Below are positions 7,678 to 16,610 of a stretch of DNA of 64,000 nt, one piece after another. The notes beneath the pieces were generated by a model that had not been told where the DNA came from, did not search any database, and saw only the letters and a list, made by a program, of their open reading frames with translations. Every line of letters begins with the position of its first letter. The first letter of the stretch is position 1. The DNA lies in NCBI GenBank assembly GCA_004322275.1, contig SCTA01000006.1, forward strand, positions 1 through 64,000, given 5' to 3'. The DNA is from a bacterium (GTDB lineage: Bacteria; Desulfobacterota; Deferrisomatia; Deferrisomatales; BM512). The position numbers were made by a program, and so were the translations under genes.

Positions 7678-8850
7678 ATGAAGACAGTAGAACTCTTTGC
7701 AGGTATTGGCGGTTTCCGCTTAGCCGCAGACTCTATGGGATTTAAAACCATTTGGGCCAACGACATTGAGCCCAAGGCTTGCAAAGTTTATAAATCTTGT
7801 TTTGGAAATAGAGAGTTAGTAGAAGGCGATATTAGAAATTTAAAGACACAAATACCTTCTCACGACCTATTGACCGCAGGTTTCCCCTGCCAACCATTCA
7901 GTAGTGCAGGAATGAAAAAAGGTATCAGAGACCCTCGAGGCACTCTTTTTCAAGAAATAGTAGATGTTTTAAAATTAAATACTCCCGATTTCTTTATTTT
8001 AGAGAATGTTAAACGCCTTCTCACAATGGAGGATGGACTTCATTTCGCTACAATACTTTCTTCATTAACAGACTTAAATTATACGATTGAATGGAGATTA
8101 TTTAATGCTATGGACTTTGGATTACCTCAGAATAGACAGAGAGTATTTATAGTTGGCACAAAAGCAGATGACTATAATATTAACGGCAATTCATCATTAT
8201 CAATAGTTTCAACAAAACTAGCAATAGAAAGTGAATTAAATTCATTAAAGCCTATTGACCTTGAAGATTTGTCTGATAGTAAAAGTTGGAAATTTATCGA
8301 AAAACATGGAAAAAAGTTTCCAAACTGGGGCATTGCATCAAATCACAGATTTTGGGGCAAAGACCTTAATGGGTTTGATAGCAAATCTAAACCAGTTTTC
8401 CTAAATTCTATACTTCAAGATAATGTTTCAAGTGAATTTGACTTTACAGAATCTACACTAAGTCGGCTTCATAAAAATACTCCAGTCAATAAGATGGTAC
8501 AGGGTGTAGAAATTATTAGCAATCAAGGTGGCGGGGCAAGGATGGGGTACACCATTTTTGGCGTCAATGGAGTTGCCCCGACCCTCACCTCCACAGCCAG
8601 TAGGCATTATGAAAGATATCTGGTTGGGAACAAATATAGAAGACTCACAAATATTGAATATGCGAGAATTCAAGGGTTTCCAGATAATCACTGTGAAGCA
8701 GTTTCAGTATATGATCAATATTCGCTAATCGGCAATGCAGTCCCTGCGCCTATAGTTAAATGGGTTATGAGCAGATTAAATTTTAAGGTTTTACGAAAAT
8801 CGATACCAAGAGCAAAAAGACAAGGAGTGCTTTTGCATTATGGAACGTAA
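7678..8850 (+). CDS. DNA (cytosine-5) methyltransferase of a type II R-M system
   Basis: A 390-aa C5-cytosine methyltransferase. Visible motifs in order: I, ELFAGIGG (5-12); IV, GFPCQPFS with the catalytic Cys71; VI, ENV (110-112); VIII, QNRQRV (152-157); a target-recognition region of about 160-300; X, SLIGNAVPAP near the C-terminus. It transfers methyl from S-adenosylmethionine to C5 of cytosine and protects host DNA from the adjacent nuclease, which overlaps its end by 11 bp. The start has AAATAGAG upstream. Base composition is much lower in GC than the housekeeping genes nearby, a sign of transfer. The recognition sequence cannot be deduced. Confidence 0.95.
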   Translation: MKTVELFAGIGGFRLAADSMGFKTIWANDIEPKACKVYKSCFGNRELVEGDIRNLKTQIPSHDLLTAGFPCQPFSSAGMKKGIRDPRGTLFQEIVDVLKLNTPDFFILENVKRLLTMEDGLHFATILSSLTDLNYTIEWRLFNAMDFGLPQNRQRVFIVGTKADDYNINGNSSLSIVSTKLAIESELNSLKPIDLEDLSDSKSWKFIEKHGKKFPNWGIASNHRFWGKDLNGFDSKSKPVFLNSILQDNVSSEFDFTESTLSRLHKNTPVNKMVQGVEIISNQGGGARMGYTIFGVNGVAPTLTSTASRHYERYLVGNKYRRLTNIEYARIQGFPDNHCEAVSVYDQYSLIGNAVPAPIVKWVMSRLNFKVLRKSIPRAKRQGVLLHYGT

Positions 8851-9856
8851 AGAAGCATTAAGAAAAGCCCTTGCAGAGCGACTGGACGCAACTGTTACGC
8901 TAATAAATGAGGCTTTAAATGCATCAGGTCTTGACGCAATAGGGCCAGTTTTGGCTCGGCTCGGACGCGACAAAAAATTACCTCATTGGTATGAAGACTT
9001 AAAGAACAATAAATCACTTCCTAATTTGGATGGCAAAACCGTAGGAAGTGTGATTGAAATGTTATTGGTTGCTGTTTTAGAAAAGCACATACTAAATGAT
9101 TTAGGGGTTGAAAATTTACGAATTAATCCAGCAAGAGGTGTTGATTTACCGGATTTAGATATCGGCATAAAGTCGCCATCGGAAAACTATTGCACTAGCG
9201 AACCATTTTTTTCAGCATATGAGAGACTACTAGGAGCTAGCCATGATGCGCTAATATTGCTAACTGACTACCAAACTGCAAAGAAAATCACACCTTTCAA
9301 ATTGCAGATAATTAAATATAAATATTTATTTAAAACTCAAATAGCAGATGAGAATTTGTGCAAAATTGCATTAAATAATCGCGCGTGGCTTCTAGAAAGA
9401 GAAGAAGCTTGGGCAAAAAGAGTTTTCAGGTTTTTGGCATACATAAATCAAAGCGATTGGAGGGCAAAAATACTTCTAGAAATAGTCTCAAACATTCAAA
9501 ACGATGATGAAGTAAACAAAATAATTGAGTTTTCAACAATAGACTATGAAAAGAAGAATAAAGCCAGAGAGAAAAGAGAACAAGAAATTATACCGGAATC
9601 CGATTTGCTTTCTATAATAAAAATTAAATCTATTTCTCCTATACACTTGGGTGTAATCGATGCGATAGACAATTGGGTTGTAGAAACTCAAAAAGATCTT
9701 GCAAGATTGCCCAATGACAATGAATGGGAACAGATTCTAAACGGTCCTCTTAATGGCGCGATAGGCATGAGCTTTGCCCTTCAATGGCGATATAACTTTG
9801 GCAGACTATTTACCAGCGCTGAACTGGAAGACGAAGATACAGCCTGCGAGGACTAA
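8840..9856 (+). CDS. probable type II restriction endonuclease partner
   Basis: A 338-aa AT-rich gene overlapping the methyltransferase by 11 bp, the normal place for the cognate nuclease. I do not recognise its family. The best catalytic candidate is GVDLPDLDIGIKSPS (residues 100-114), with Glu73 upstream. This resembles a PD-(D/E)XK core, but the spacing between the acidic residue and Lys111 (D-I-G-I-K) is not the canonical D-X-K. The function comes mainly from the operon context. A phage or regulatory protein is less likely because no other domain is visible and gene pairs of this form are characteristic of R-M systems. Confidence 0.7.
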   Translation: MERKEALRKALAERLDATVTLINEALNASGLDAIGPVLARLGRDKKLPHWYEDLKNNKSLPNLDGKTVGSVIEMLLVAVLEKHILNDLGVENLRINPARGVDLPDLDIGIKSPSENYCTSEPFFSAYERLLGASHDALILLTDYQTAKKITPFKLQIIKYKYLFKTQIADENLCKIALNNRAWLLEREEAWAKRVFRFLAYINQSDWRAKILLEIVSNIQNDDEVNKIIEFSTIDYEKKNKAREKREQEIIPESDLLSIIKIKSISPIHLGVIDAIDNWVVETQKDLARLPNDNEWEQILNGPLNGAIGMSFALQWRYNFGRLFTSAELEDEDTACED

Positions 9857-10136
9857 TCATGGTTTCATTTTATCTCAACAACGCCACAATGTTATGGCTG
9901 AACCTGTTAGTTTCCAGTCTCAGATAGCGAGAAAATCTGTCTAAATTGTTAAGCCCCTTAAAGAAACATCCCTTGTTCATCATCCTGCTTTCCGCTCATC
10001 CGAAAAACCCACAAAACGCAGTCTTTTGAGGTGCATTTGGCGACTTCGTGAACCGATTGAATGCAATGGATGCAAAATTCCCTGATCGCTGTTTTTCGCG
10101 TTCAATACCTTCGCTTTCTGCTTTTGAGAAGCCGGT

Positions 10137-11237
10137 CTATCCTTTATAAAGCTGCTTGATTGCCTTGCTGATCGACTTCCATCGGTCTTTTTCTTCGGAA
10201 GCTTGTCCAAGATTGGCGACGCGCTCCCGGTAGCGCACCTCTCTTTGCAGCCTCAGGAAACTCTCCCAGCGTTCGCCCGCCAGCTCTCCGCTCTCTACAG
10301 CCGCCAGTACGGCGCAATCGGGTTCGCCGCCGTGGGTGCAGTCGCGGAAGCGGCAATCCTTCGCAAAAGCCTCCACTTCGGGAAAGGTCTGTTCCAGGCC
10401 GTCCGGGCTGGAGAGCGCCACTTCGCGAAGGCCCGGCGTATCGATGACGATGACGCCGCCGGGAAGGACGAACAATTCGCGGTGGGTTGTCGTGTGCCGC
10501 CCCTTGCCCGATACTTCGCTTGTCGCTTTTGTGGCCTGGCAGCTCGCCGCCGCGAGTCCGTTGAGCAGGGTTGATTTCCCCGCGCCAGACGAGCCGAGCA
10601 GACAGACCGTTTCGCCGCTGCGCAAAAGGTTTCGGACACGCTCCACCCCCTCGCCGTCCAGTGCCGACAGGGCGATCACCTCGACGCCGGGCGCCAGAGA
10701 GGCGACCTCGTCGGCCTTCTCCTGCGCGTCCTGGCAGAGATCGGCCTTGTTGAGGAGAACAACCGGCTGGACTCCGCCGCCGTAAGAAAGCGCGATGTAG
10801 CGTTCTATGCGCCGGGGATTGTAGTCCCGGTCAAGGCCGCAGACTATGAGGCTTGTGTTGACGTTGGCGGCCAGTACCTGCTCGCCTCCCGCCACGCCAT
10901 CCTCATTTTTTCGCCCTCCCGCCTGGCCGCGCACCAGAGCGCTTTGCCTGGGGATGACCGCAAGAATCACGGCGTTTTCCAAATCGGCGCGACGTGCGGT
11001 TACCCAATCGCCCACCACGGGCGTAGGGGTACCGGGGTCGTTCCGCGCCTTGCCGGAAAGGGTCGCCGCGATTTCGCCGCCTTTGCAGAGCAAACGCCAA
11101 TGACCTCGCGAGGCGAAGGAAACCCTTGCGGGGAAAACGTCATTGCGCGTTTCACCGGCAAAAAATTCCTCACAGGCCGCAGACCAGCCCAGTTCTTCCA
11201 GCGTCATCGTTTCATTACTCAAAAGAATGTCTCTCAT
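10137..11237 (-). CDS. rsgA: ribosome small-subunit-dependent GTPase RsgA
   Basis: A 366-aa circularly permuted GTPase that matures and checks the 30S ribosomal subunit in the cytoplasm. An OB-fold N-terminal part is followed by the GTPase motifs in permuted order: NKAD (G4), GSSGAGKSTLLNG (G1) and DTPG (G3). The C-terminal zinc site CRFRDCTHGGEPDC is the family hallmark. The length is normal. A second possible start lies 10 codons downstream (MTLEELGW). It is followed on its 3' side by about 280 bases without a gene (9857-10136), where I see nothing specific. Confidence 0.95.
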   Translation of the reverse strand: MRDILLSNETMTLEELGWSAACEEFFAGETRNDVFPARVSFASRGHWRLLCKGGEIAATLSGKARNDPGTPTPVVGDWVTARRADLENAVILAVIPRQSALVRGQAGGRKNEDGVAGGEQVLAANVNTSLIVCGLDRDYNPRRIERYIALSYGGGVQPVVLLNKADLCQDAQEKADEVASLAPGVEVIALSALDGEGVERVRNLLRSGETVCLLGSSGAGKSTLLNGLAAASCQATKATSEVSGKGRHTTTHRELFVLPGGVIVIDTPGLREVALSSPDGLEQTFPEVEAFAKDCRFRDCTHGGEPDCAVLAAVESGELAGERWESFLRLQREVRYRERVANLGQASEEKDRWKSISKAIKQLYKG

Positions 11238-11274
11238 TGGCTAATCTTATCGTAAAAGACCTGAGTGGCTTGAA

Positions 11275-11985
11275 CTACTCCAAAATAGCCAGAGCATGCC
11301 TCGCCGCCATCTGTTCGGCCTCTTTCTTGGAGTGGCCGGTGCCTTTGGCGAGGGAGCGGGTGCCGAGGAGGATTTCGACGGTGAAGACCTTGTCGTGATC
11401 GGGGCCGGAGGAGCCCAGGGACTTGTAGACGGGGGTTTTCTTGTACCGCGCCTGACAGTATTCCTGAAGGCGGGTCTTGTAGTCGCAACGGATGGCGTCG
11501 GGCCCTTCGTCCTCGATGACGGGGCCGTAAATGGATTCTATGAAGCTGAAGGCGAGCTCGAAGCCGCCGTCGAGGTAGATCGCCCCGACGAGCGCCTCGA
11601 AGGCGTTGGAGAGTATCGAGGGTTTGTCCGCGCCGCCGCTTTGCGCCTCTCCCCTGCCGAGGCGGAGGTGTTCGCCGAGGTTGAGGGTTCTGGCTATCTG
11701 CGCGAGGGTCTCTTCCTTGACGAGGTAGGCGCGGATGCGCGACATGTCCCCTTCGCTCAGCGGCGGGTCGATGTCGTAAAGGAGCCGGGTGACGCTGATT
11801 CCGAGCACGGAATCGCCCAGAAACTCCATCCGCTCGTTGTGGATTATCTTCTCCCCCGTCTCGTTGGCGAAAGACTTGTGCATGAGAGCCTGTTCAAGAA
11901 GCTGGGGCTTTTCAAATATGTAGCCGAGGTCTTCTTCCAGAGACCTTAAAAGCTCGCGGCGGTGAATGTCCACCTTCATCGACAA
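11275..11985 (-). CDS. rnc: ribonuclease III
   Basis: A 236-aa RNase III, which cleaves double-stranded RNA during rRNA and mRNA processing. The signature NERMEFLGDSVLG lies near residue 45 and the second acidic helix, FEALVGAIYLDGG, near residue 115. The C-terminal third is a dsRNA-binding domain (DYKTRLQEYCQARYKKTPVY onward). I prefer the TTG start at 11985 because GGGAGA sits six bases upstream; an ATG two codons later is the alternative. The start overlaps the mtaB end by 10 bases, so the two are translationally linked. Confidence 0.95.
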   Translation of the reverse strand: MSMKVDIHRRELLRSLEEDLGYIFEKPQLLEQALMHKSFANETGEKIIHNERMEFLGDSVLGISVTRLLYDIDPPLSEGDMSRIRAYLVKEETLAQIARTLNLGEHLRLGRGEAQSGGADKPSILSNAFEALVGAIYLDGGFELAFSFIESIYGPVIEDEGPDAIRCDYKTRLQEYCQARYKKTPVYKSLGSSGPDHDKVFTVEILLGTRSLAKGTGHSKKEAEQMAARHALAILE

Positions 11986-13265
11986 GAGATTTCTCCCATA
12001 AGATTTTTACCGCTTCGCCCCGTGATCTTCACTCCGAGTTCCCCCGGGGGCTTTTCGCCCTCCCACTTTACCCTTACTTCGAGGTAGTTGCGCGTGCGGA
12101 AGGTCAAAAACCCCTCCTCCACCTTCCCTTCGCCAAGCGCGGGATGCACCTTCCCAAGCTGGCTTCTCTCGAACTCGCCCCTCTTTTGCGCCGAAAGTTC
12201 TTTCAATGCCGCCGCCCGCCTGCGCTTTTCCCCCTCCTCTACCTGCCCCGCCATGCCGTACGCTGGCGTGGACTTGCGGGGGCTGTAGGGGAAAATATGA
12301 AGATAGCAGAAAGGAATCTTTTGCAGAAGTGCCTTGGTGGCGCAAAAATCCTCTTCGCTCTCGCCGGGGAAGCCGGCGATTACGTCAAAGCCGAGGCAGA
12401 GGTCGTCAATCCTCCGGGCCGCGTTCATCACCCGATCTAAAAAGAGCCCTGCGTCGTAGGGCCTGCCCATGCGCTTCAATACCCCGTCGCTGCCGGACTG
12501 AAGGGGGATGTGAAGGTGCGGGCAGAGAACCCTGGAGGTTGCGATTCTTTCCGTCACCTCTCCGGTAAGTTCGAGGGGTTCGAGGCTCGATATGCGTATC
12601 CGCTCCGGCCCGTGGGCTTCCGCCAGGTCGAGAAGATCCATAAAATTCTTCGGCGGATTTAAATCCTTCCCCCAGTTGCCGATGTGGATTCCCGTAAGAA
12701 CCACCTCGCGGTGGCCTCCTTCTTTCAATGTTATCAGGCCGTTTTTGACCTCTTCGGGCGGGAGGGAGCGCGAGGGTCCCCGGGCGTGGGGGACGATGCA
12801 GTAAGCGCAGAAGGTTTCGCACCCGTCCTGCACCTTGAAAAACGCCCGCGTGTGAGCGTCGAACCGCTTCACCGGCTCCGGCCCGAGGCCGAGCGGGTAG
12901 GAAGTCCCGGCCAGCACCCCTCTCTGCCTTTTCTCGATAAGCTCGGGGAGCTTTTGCTTCCACGCCGAACCGGCGACGAGATCGGCTCCCAGCGAGAGCA
13001 TCTCCTCGCCGGAAGTCTGCGCGAGACAGCCGGTGACGACGAGAAACGCTTCGGGGTTGCTCCGCCTCGCCCTTCGGATGAGTATGCGGGCGTTCCTGTC
13101 GGAGCGCTGGGTGACGGTGCAGGTGTTTACGATTATGACTTCGGGATTCGAGTCCTCCGAAGCCGGTGAAAAGCCCCTGAGATCGAGGGCTTCTTTGAGG
13201 TGCATGGATTCGTACTGGTTGACCTTGCACCCCATCGTGTGAACCAGAAGGGTCTTCTCTGCCAT
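11976..13265 (-). CDS. mtaB: tRNA t6A37 methylthiotransferase MtaB
   Basis: A radical-SAM methylthiotransferase that adds a methylthio group to t6A at position 37 of tRNAs. The N-terminal UPF0004 domain opens VHTMGCKVNQYES, and the radical-SAM cluster motif is CETFCAYC. A TRAM-like tail closes the protein. The open frame runs on to 13463, but the ATG at 13265 gives the normal family N-terminus (MAEKTLLVHTMGCKVNQYES), and the extension is low-complexity and overlaps another gene. The CysteineXXNQ/Cys...Cys first-cluster residues and a length of 429 aa fit MtaB better than MiaB or RimO. Confidence 0.93.
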   Translation of the reverse strand: MAEKTLLVHTMGCKVNQYESMHLKEALDLRGFSPASEDSNPEVIIVNTCTVTQRSDRNARILIRRARRSNPEAFLVVTGCLAQTSGEEMLSLGADLVAGSAWKQKLPELIEKRQRGVLAGTSYPLGLGPEPVKRFDAHTRAFFKVQDGCETFCAYCIVPHARGPSRSLPPEEVKNGLITLKEGGHREVVLTGIHIGNWGKDLNPPKNFMDLLDLAEAHGPERIRISSLEPLELTGEVTERIATSRVLCPHLHIPLQSGSDGVLKRMGRPYDAGLFLDRVMNAARRIDDLCLGFDVIAGFPGESEEDFCATKALLQKIPFCYLHIFPYSPRKSTPAYGMAGQVEEGEKRRRAAALKELSAQKRGEFERSQLGKVHPALGEGKVEEGFLTFRTRNYLEVRVKWEGEKPPGELGVKITGRSGKNLMGEISCR

Positions 13266-13279
13266 CGGAAAGTCTGTTT

Positions 13280-13591
13280 TCAAAGCGGAAGGAGGGCTTT
13301 CGCCCCCATGTTTTCGAGAAAGAATTCGCTCTCCCACCGGGTCAGCCTCGCCGTGTGGGAAAACCCCAGCCGCTCGACTCTTATCGTCAGGCTCGCGGAC
13401 TCCGGGGTTCTGCCTAGGGATACTCTCGCGCCCGGCTCTTTCAGCTCCCGCATCAGCGCGCAAAGCCTGTTGTGCGCGACGTGGGCGCGCCTCGCCGAAG
13501 ACCCCTTGAAGAGCTGAAAATCCCTGTTGCGGGAGAGTTTTCCCTCGTGGATTTTACCCAGAAGAAGAAGTTTTTCGCGGCTGTTGTCCAT
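13280..13591 (-). CDS. hypothetical protein, 103 aa
   Basis: A 103-aa basic protein upstream of mtaB in the same direction. No domain is recognised. It starts MDNSREKLLLLGKIHEGK, is rich in Arg and Ser, and ends 14 bases before the mtaB start, so the two are probably co-transcribed. Only a weak ribosome-binding site (GTAGGG) is visible. It could be a chance frame, but the spacing and coding-like composition favour a real gene. Confidence 0.5.
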   Translation of the reverse strand: MDNSREKLLLLGKIHEGKLSRNRDFQLFKGSSARRAHVAHNRLCALMRELKEPGARVSLGRTPESASLTIRVERLGFSHTARLTRWESEFFLENMGAKALLPL

Positions 13592-13724
13592 TTGTGAAAT
13601 CTACCCTACAGGAGGGCGTAAGGACAAGCCCCATCGCCCGAAAATGCTTGACTTGAGTACCGTATTTATAAAGGATTACACTTTCTTGTTTTAATGTATC
13701 CGTACCTTGAAGGAGTAACCGCCG

Positions 13725-14909
13725 GTGGCAAAAACCATAGACGAGATAAACAAAAAAATACGCGAGGGCAAATGCGTCGTCGTCACCGCCGAGGAGATGA
13801 TCGACGTGGTCGCAACGCTCGGCCTTCGGGGCGCGGCGAAGAAGGTAGACGTGGTCACCACGGGAACCTTCGGGACCATGTGCTCTTCCGGCGCTTTTCT
13901 TAACTTCGGCCACCTAAAGCCCAAGATGAAGGCTTCCAAGGTATTTCTTAACGACGTCGAAGCCTACGCCGGAGTGGCCGCCGTGGACTGCTACATCGGG
14001 GCCACGCAGGTGCGCGAGGGCGACCCCCTGAACGCCGCCCACCCCGGCAGGTTCGAGTACGGCGGCGGTCACGTGATAGAAGACCTGGTCGCGGGCAGGG
14101 AGGTCACCCTGCGGGCTCTCTCCTACGGCACCGACTGCTACCCCTCGAAGGCCGCCGAAAAGAAGATGCGCCTCGCGGACTTTCGCGACGCGATTCTGAA
14201 CAACCCGCGTAACGCCTACCAGAACTACAACTGCGCGGTGAACCTGAGCGACAGGACGATCTACACCTACATGGGCGTCCTTCGCCCCAACATGCAAAGC
14301 GCCACCTTCTCCACCTCCGGGCAGCTTAGCCCCCTCCAGAACGACCCCTACTACAAGACGATAGGGGTCGGGACGAAGATATTCCTGGGCGGAGGCGTCG
14401 GGGCGGTCACCTGGGCGGGAACTCAGCACGCGCCGGGAACGAAGCGCAACGAGCGCGGGGTTCCCACCGGCGGCGCGGGCACGCTCATGGTCACCGGCGA
14501 CCTCAGGAAGATGTCGCAGAGGTATCTGCGCGGCGCTTCCCTGCTTGGCTACGGAACCAGCCTGATGCTCGGTATCGGCGTCCCGATTCCGGTGCTTGAC
14601 GAGGAGATGGCCTGGTTCACCTCGGTCACGAACCGCGACATCGTCTGCCCGGTGGTCGACTACGGCATCGATTACCCGCAGGGCACCGGCGGACCGCTGG
14701 GCTACGTGAATTACCACGACCTCTTCTCGGGAACCGTCTCGATAAACGGCAAGGAGGTGCCCGCCACGCCGCTTGCCAGCCTCAGCCGGGCGCGGGAGAT
14801 CGCGGACATCCTCAAGGAGTGGATAACCGCCGGTGCCTTCACTCTCGGCGCTCCCCAGATAATGCTCCCGAGCGCTCCGGTGGAGATAAAATTCCCGGAG
14901 GCCGATTGA
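13725..14909 (+). CDS. homocysteine biosynthesis protein (DUF39, HcyBio family)
   Basis: A 394-aa DUF39/HcyBio protein. In methanogens and many anaerobes this family, together with a NIL-domain ferredoxin, is implicated in making homocysteine directly from aspartate semialdehyde and a reduced sulfur source, bypassing O-acetylhomoserine. Conserved stretches include TTGTFGTMCSSGAFLNFGH near residue 45, GGGVGAVTWAGTQH near residue 225 and several invariant-looking cysteines. It heads a cluster with the UPF0280 protein and the NIL ferredoxin, the same association seen in archaea. The start follows an AAGGAG site with normal spacing (it may be GTG). Confidence 0.88.
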   Translation: MAKTIDEINKKIREGKCVVVTAEEMIDVVATLGLRGAAKKVDVVTTGTFGTMCSSGAFLNFGHLKPKMKASKVFLNDVEAYAGVAAVDCYIGATQVREGDPLNAAHPGRFEYGGGHVIEDLVAGREVTLRALSYGTDCYPSKAAEKKMRLADFRDAILNNPRNAYQNYNCAVNLSDRTIYTYMGVLRPNMQSATFSTSGQLSPLQNDPYYKTIGVGTKIFLGGGVGAVTWAGTQHAPGTKRNERGVPTGGAGTLMVTGDLRKMSQRYLRGASLLGYGTSLMLGIGVPIPVLDEEMAWFTSVTNRDIVCPVVDYGIDYPQGTGGPLGYVNYHDLFSGTVSINGKEVPATPLASLSRAREIADILKEWITAGAFTLGAPQIMLPSAPVEIKFPEAD

Positions 14910-15634
14910 AGGAACGGGAAAACCGTTTCTACAGGGATTATTCGGCGAAGAAGGGCGCGGCCTTCCGCGTCGCGCTGGAGACTACGGACCTTTACGTAAG
15001 GGCCGACAAAGACCTGACGAAAGAGGCTCTGGAGGCGATACGGAGCGAGCGGGAAAAGCTGGTGGAGTATATAAAACTCCATCCCCGGTTCGCCTCCTCC
15101 CTCGTGCCCCTCGAAGAGCCGGCTGACGCGCCTCCCATAGCGGCCATGATGTACCGGGCGGCGAAAGCTGCCGGAGTAGGGCCGATGGCGGCGGTAGCCG
15201 GGGCGATGGCGCAGAGGGTCGGGATGGAGCTAAGAAGGCGCTCCTCTTTCGTCATCGTCGAGAACGGCGGAGACATCTACCTCGACACCGGGCGCGAAAC
15301 CCTCGTCGGCCTCTGGGCCGGGACCTCCCCCTTCAGCGGAAGGGTGGCGATAAGGGTCGACTGCAAACCGGGGCCGCTAGGCGTCTGCACCTCCTCGGGA
15401 ACGGTGGGGCCGAGTCTCAGCTTCGGAGTGGCCGACGCCGCGACGATAATCTCCTCCGACGCCGCCTTCGCCGACGCGATGGCCTCGGCGCTCGGGAACA
15501 AGATAAAGCGCCCGGCGGACCTCGAAGGGGCCGTCGAGTGGGCGGCTTCGATACGCGGAGTAATCGGAGCCCTTGGAATAATTGGAGACAAGCTCGCCGC
15601 CAGAGGTGAGCTTTCACTTGAGAAAATAGCCTGA
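14906..15634 (+). CDS. UPF0280 family protein
   Basis: A 242-aa UPF0280 protein (ApbE-like fold), often linked genetically to homocysteine and sulfur assimilation in anaerobes. I chose a TTG start at 14906: it overlaps the preceding stop (ATTGA), has GGAG five bases upstream and gives the family N-terminus KERENRFYRDY. Conserved stretches are GPMAAVAGAMAQ and VIVENGGDIYL in the middle and GVCTSSGTVGPSLSFG further on. Position between the HcyBio and NIL-ferredoxin genes supports a shared function; the biochemical role is not settled. Confidence 0.85.
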   Translation: MKERENRFYRDYSAKKGAAFRVALETTDLYVRADKDLTKEALEAIRSEREKLVEYIKLHPRFASSLVPLEEPADAPPIAAMMYRAAKAAGVGPMAAVAGAMAQRVGMELRRRSSFVIVENGGDIYLDTGRETLVGLWAGTSPFSGRVAIRVDCKPGPLGVCTSSGTVGPSLSFGVADAATIISSDAAFADAMASALGNKIKRPADLEGAVEWAASIRGVIGALGIIGDKLAARGELSLEKIA

Positions 15635-15648
15635 AGCGAGCGAAATAA

Positions 15649-16083
15649 ATGGAAATTTCCAGAAACGTCCTTTTGATATTCCCCCCCGAGGTCATGTACA
15701 AGCCGATAATCTTCCGGCTGGTTCGCAACTTTGACCTCGTCTTCAACATCCTCGAAGCAAAGATACTCCCCCGCAGGGAGGGCAGGATCATCCTTGAAAT
15801 AATCGGCGAAGAAAAGGCCGTGCAGAAGGGTATAGACTTTCTGACGCAGGAAGGCGTCATCGTCTCCCCCATCGCCGACCAGACCCGCCGCGACGAGGAG
15901 CTTTGCGTCCACTGCGGCGCCTGCACGGCGGTCTGCAGGGTGGGAGCTCTACTGGTAAACACCGAAACGATGGAGGTGGTCTTCGACCCGACGAAGTGCG
16001 TCGCCTGCGGCCTCTGCGAGGGCGCATGCCCGATGAAGGCGATCAAAGGTTTGACCATAGAGCGCCTCGGAAGCATTCTTTAA
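15649..16083 (+). CDS. NIL-domain 2x[4Fe-4S] ferredoxin
   Basis: A 144-aa fusion of a NIL ligand-binding domain (residues 1-80) and a bacterial two-cluster ferredoxin (CVHCGACTAVC and CVACGLCEGACP). In methanogens the homologous partner of the DUF39 protein is required with it for homocysteine formation, presumably supplying electrons or sulfur. The gene ends TAATG, overlapping the start of the nitroreductase gene. Confidence 0.9.
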   Translation: MEISRNVLLIFPPEVMYKPIIFRLVRNFDLVFNILEAKILPRREGRIILEIIGEEKAVQKGIDFLTQEGVIVSPIADQTRRDEELCVHCGACTAVCRVGALLVNTETMEVVFDPTKCVACGLCEGACPMKAIKGLTIERLGSIL

Positions 16084-16601
16084 TGTGCCGGGACGGAATC
16101 CTTCACGCGATAGAGGAGCGCCGCTCGGTAAGGCGGTTTTCCCCCGAGCCGGTCGGCCCGGAGATACTGGACGCTCTCGTTTCCGCCGCGCACTGGGCTC
16201 CGTCGGGAATGAACAACCAGCCCTGGCGGTTCGTGACAATCGAAAAAAGAGAGGTTCTGGATCTTCTCGCGTCCTTTACAAAATACTCGAAGATTTTAAA
16301 TAACTGTACCGGCGCGATAGCGGTTTTCATCGACACAAAGAGCATCTACCACCGGGAAAAAGATCTCCAGTCGATAGGCGCGGCGGTGCAGAACATGCTC
16401 CTCGCCGCCCACGGCCTCGGGGTCGGCGCTTGCTGGCTGGGCGAGATACTTAACCGCAGGAAAGAAGTCGAAAAAACCTTGAAGGTTGACGAAAACCTTG
16501 AACTCATGGCGGTCGTCGCCGTGGGCTTTCCCGAGGAGAGCGAACTGCGAGCGAAAAGGCAGCGCCTTCCCCTCGAAAAGCTCATCGCCGGGCGCTTTTA
16601 G
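16083..16601 (+). CDS. nitroreductase family FMN protein
   Basis: A 172-aa nitroreductase-fold flavoprotein. FMN-binding segments are RRSVRRFSPEPV at the N-terminus, APSGMNNQPWRF and GVGACWLGEI. The true start is the ATG at 16083 that overlaps the previous stop codon; the frame is open further upstream only as a shadow of the ferredoxin gene. The substrate is unknown. Its coupling to the homocysteine cluster may mean it handles flavin-dependent reduction in that pathway, which is inference. Confidence 0.85.
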   Translation: MCRDGILHAIEERRSVRRFSPEPVGPEILDALVSAAHWAPSGMNNQPWRFVTIEKREVLDLLASFTKYSKILNNCTGAIAVFIDTKSIYHREKDLQSIGAAVQNMLLAAHGLGVGACWLGEILNRRKEVEKTLKVDENLELMAVVAVGFPEESELRAKRQRLPLEKLIAGRF

Positions 16602-16610
16602 GAGGATTAC

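Noticed and set aside
9980-10210. A 76-aa minus-strand frame after rsgA
   Set aside because: It overlaps the rsgA 3' end, has low-complexity composition and no ribosome-binding site. I treat the 9857-10136 gap as empty.
13640-13680. Promoter TTGACT...TATAAA before the homocysteine gene
   Set aside because: The two boxes are only 13 bases apart, too close for a normal sigma-70 promoter.
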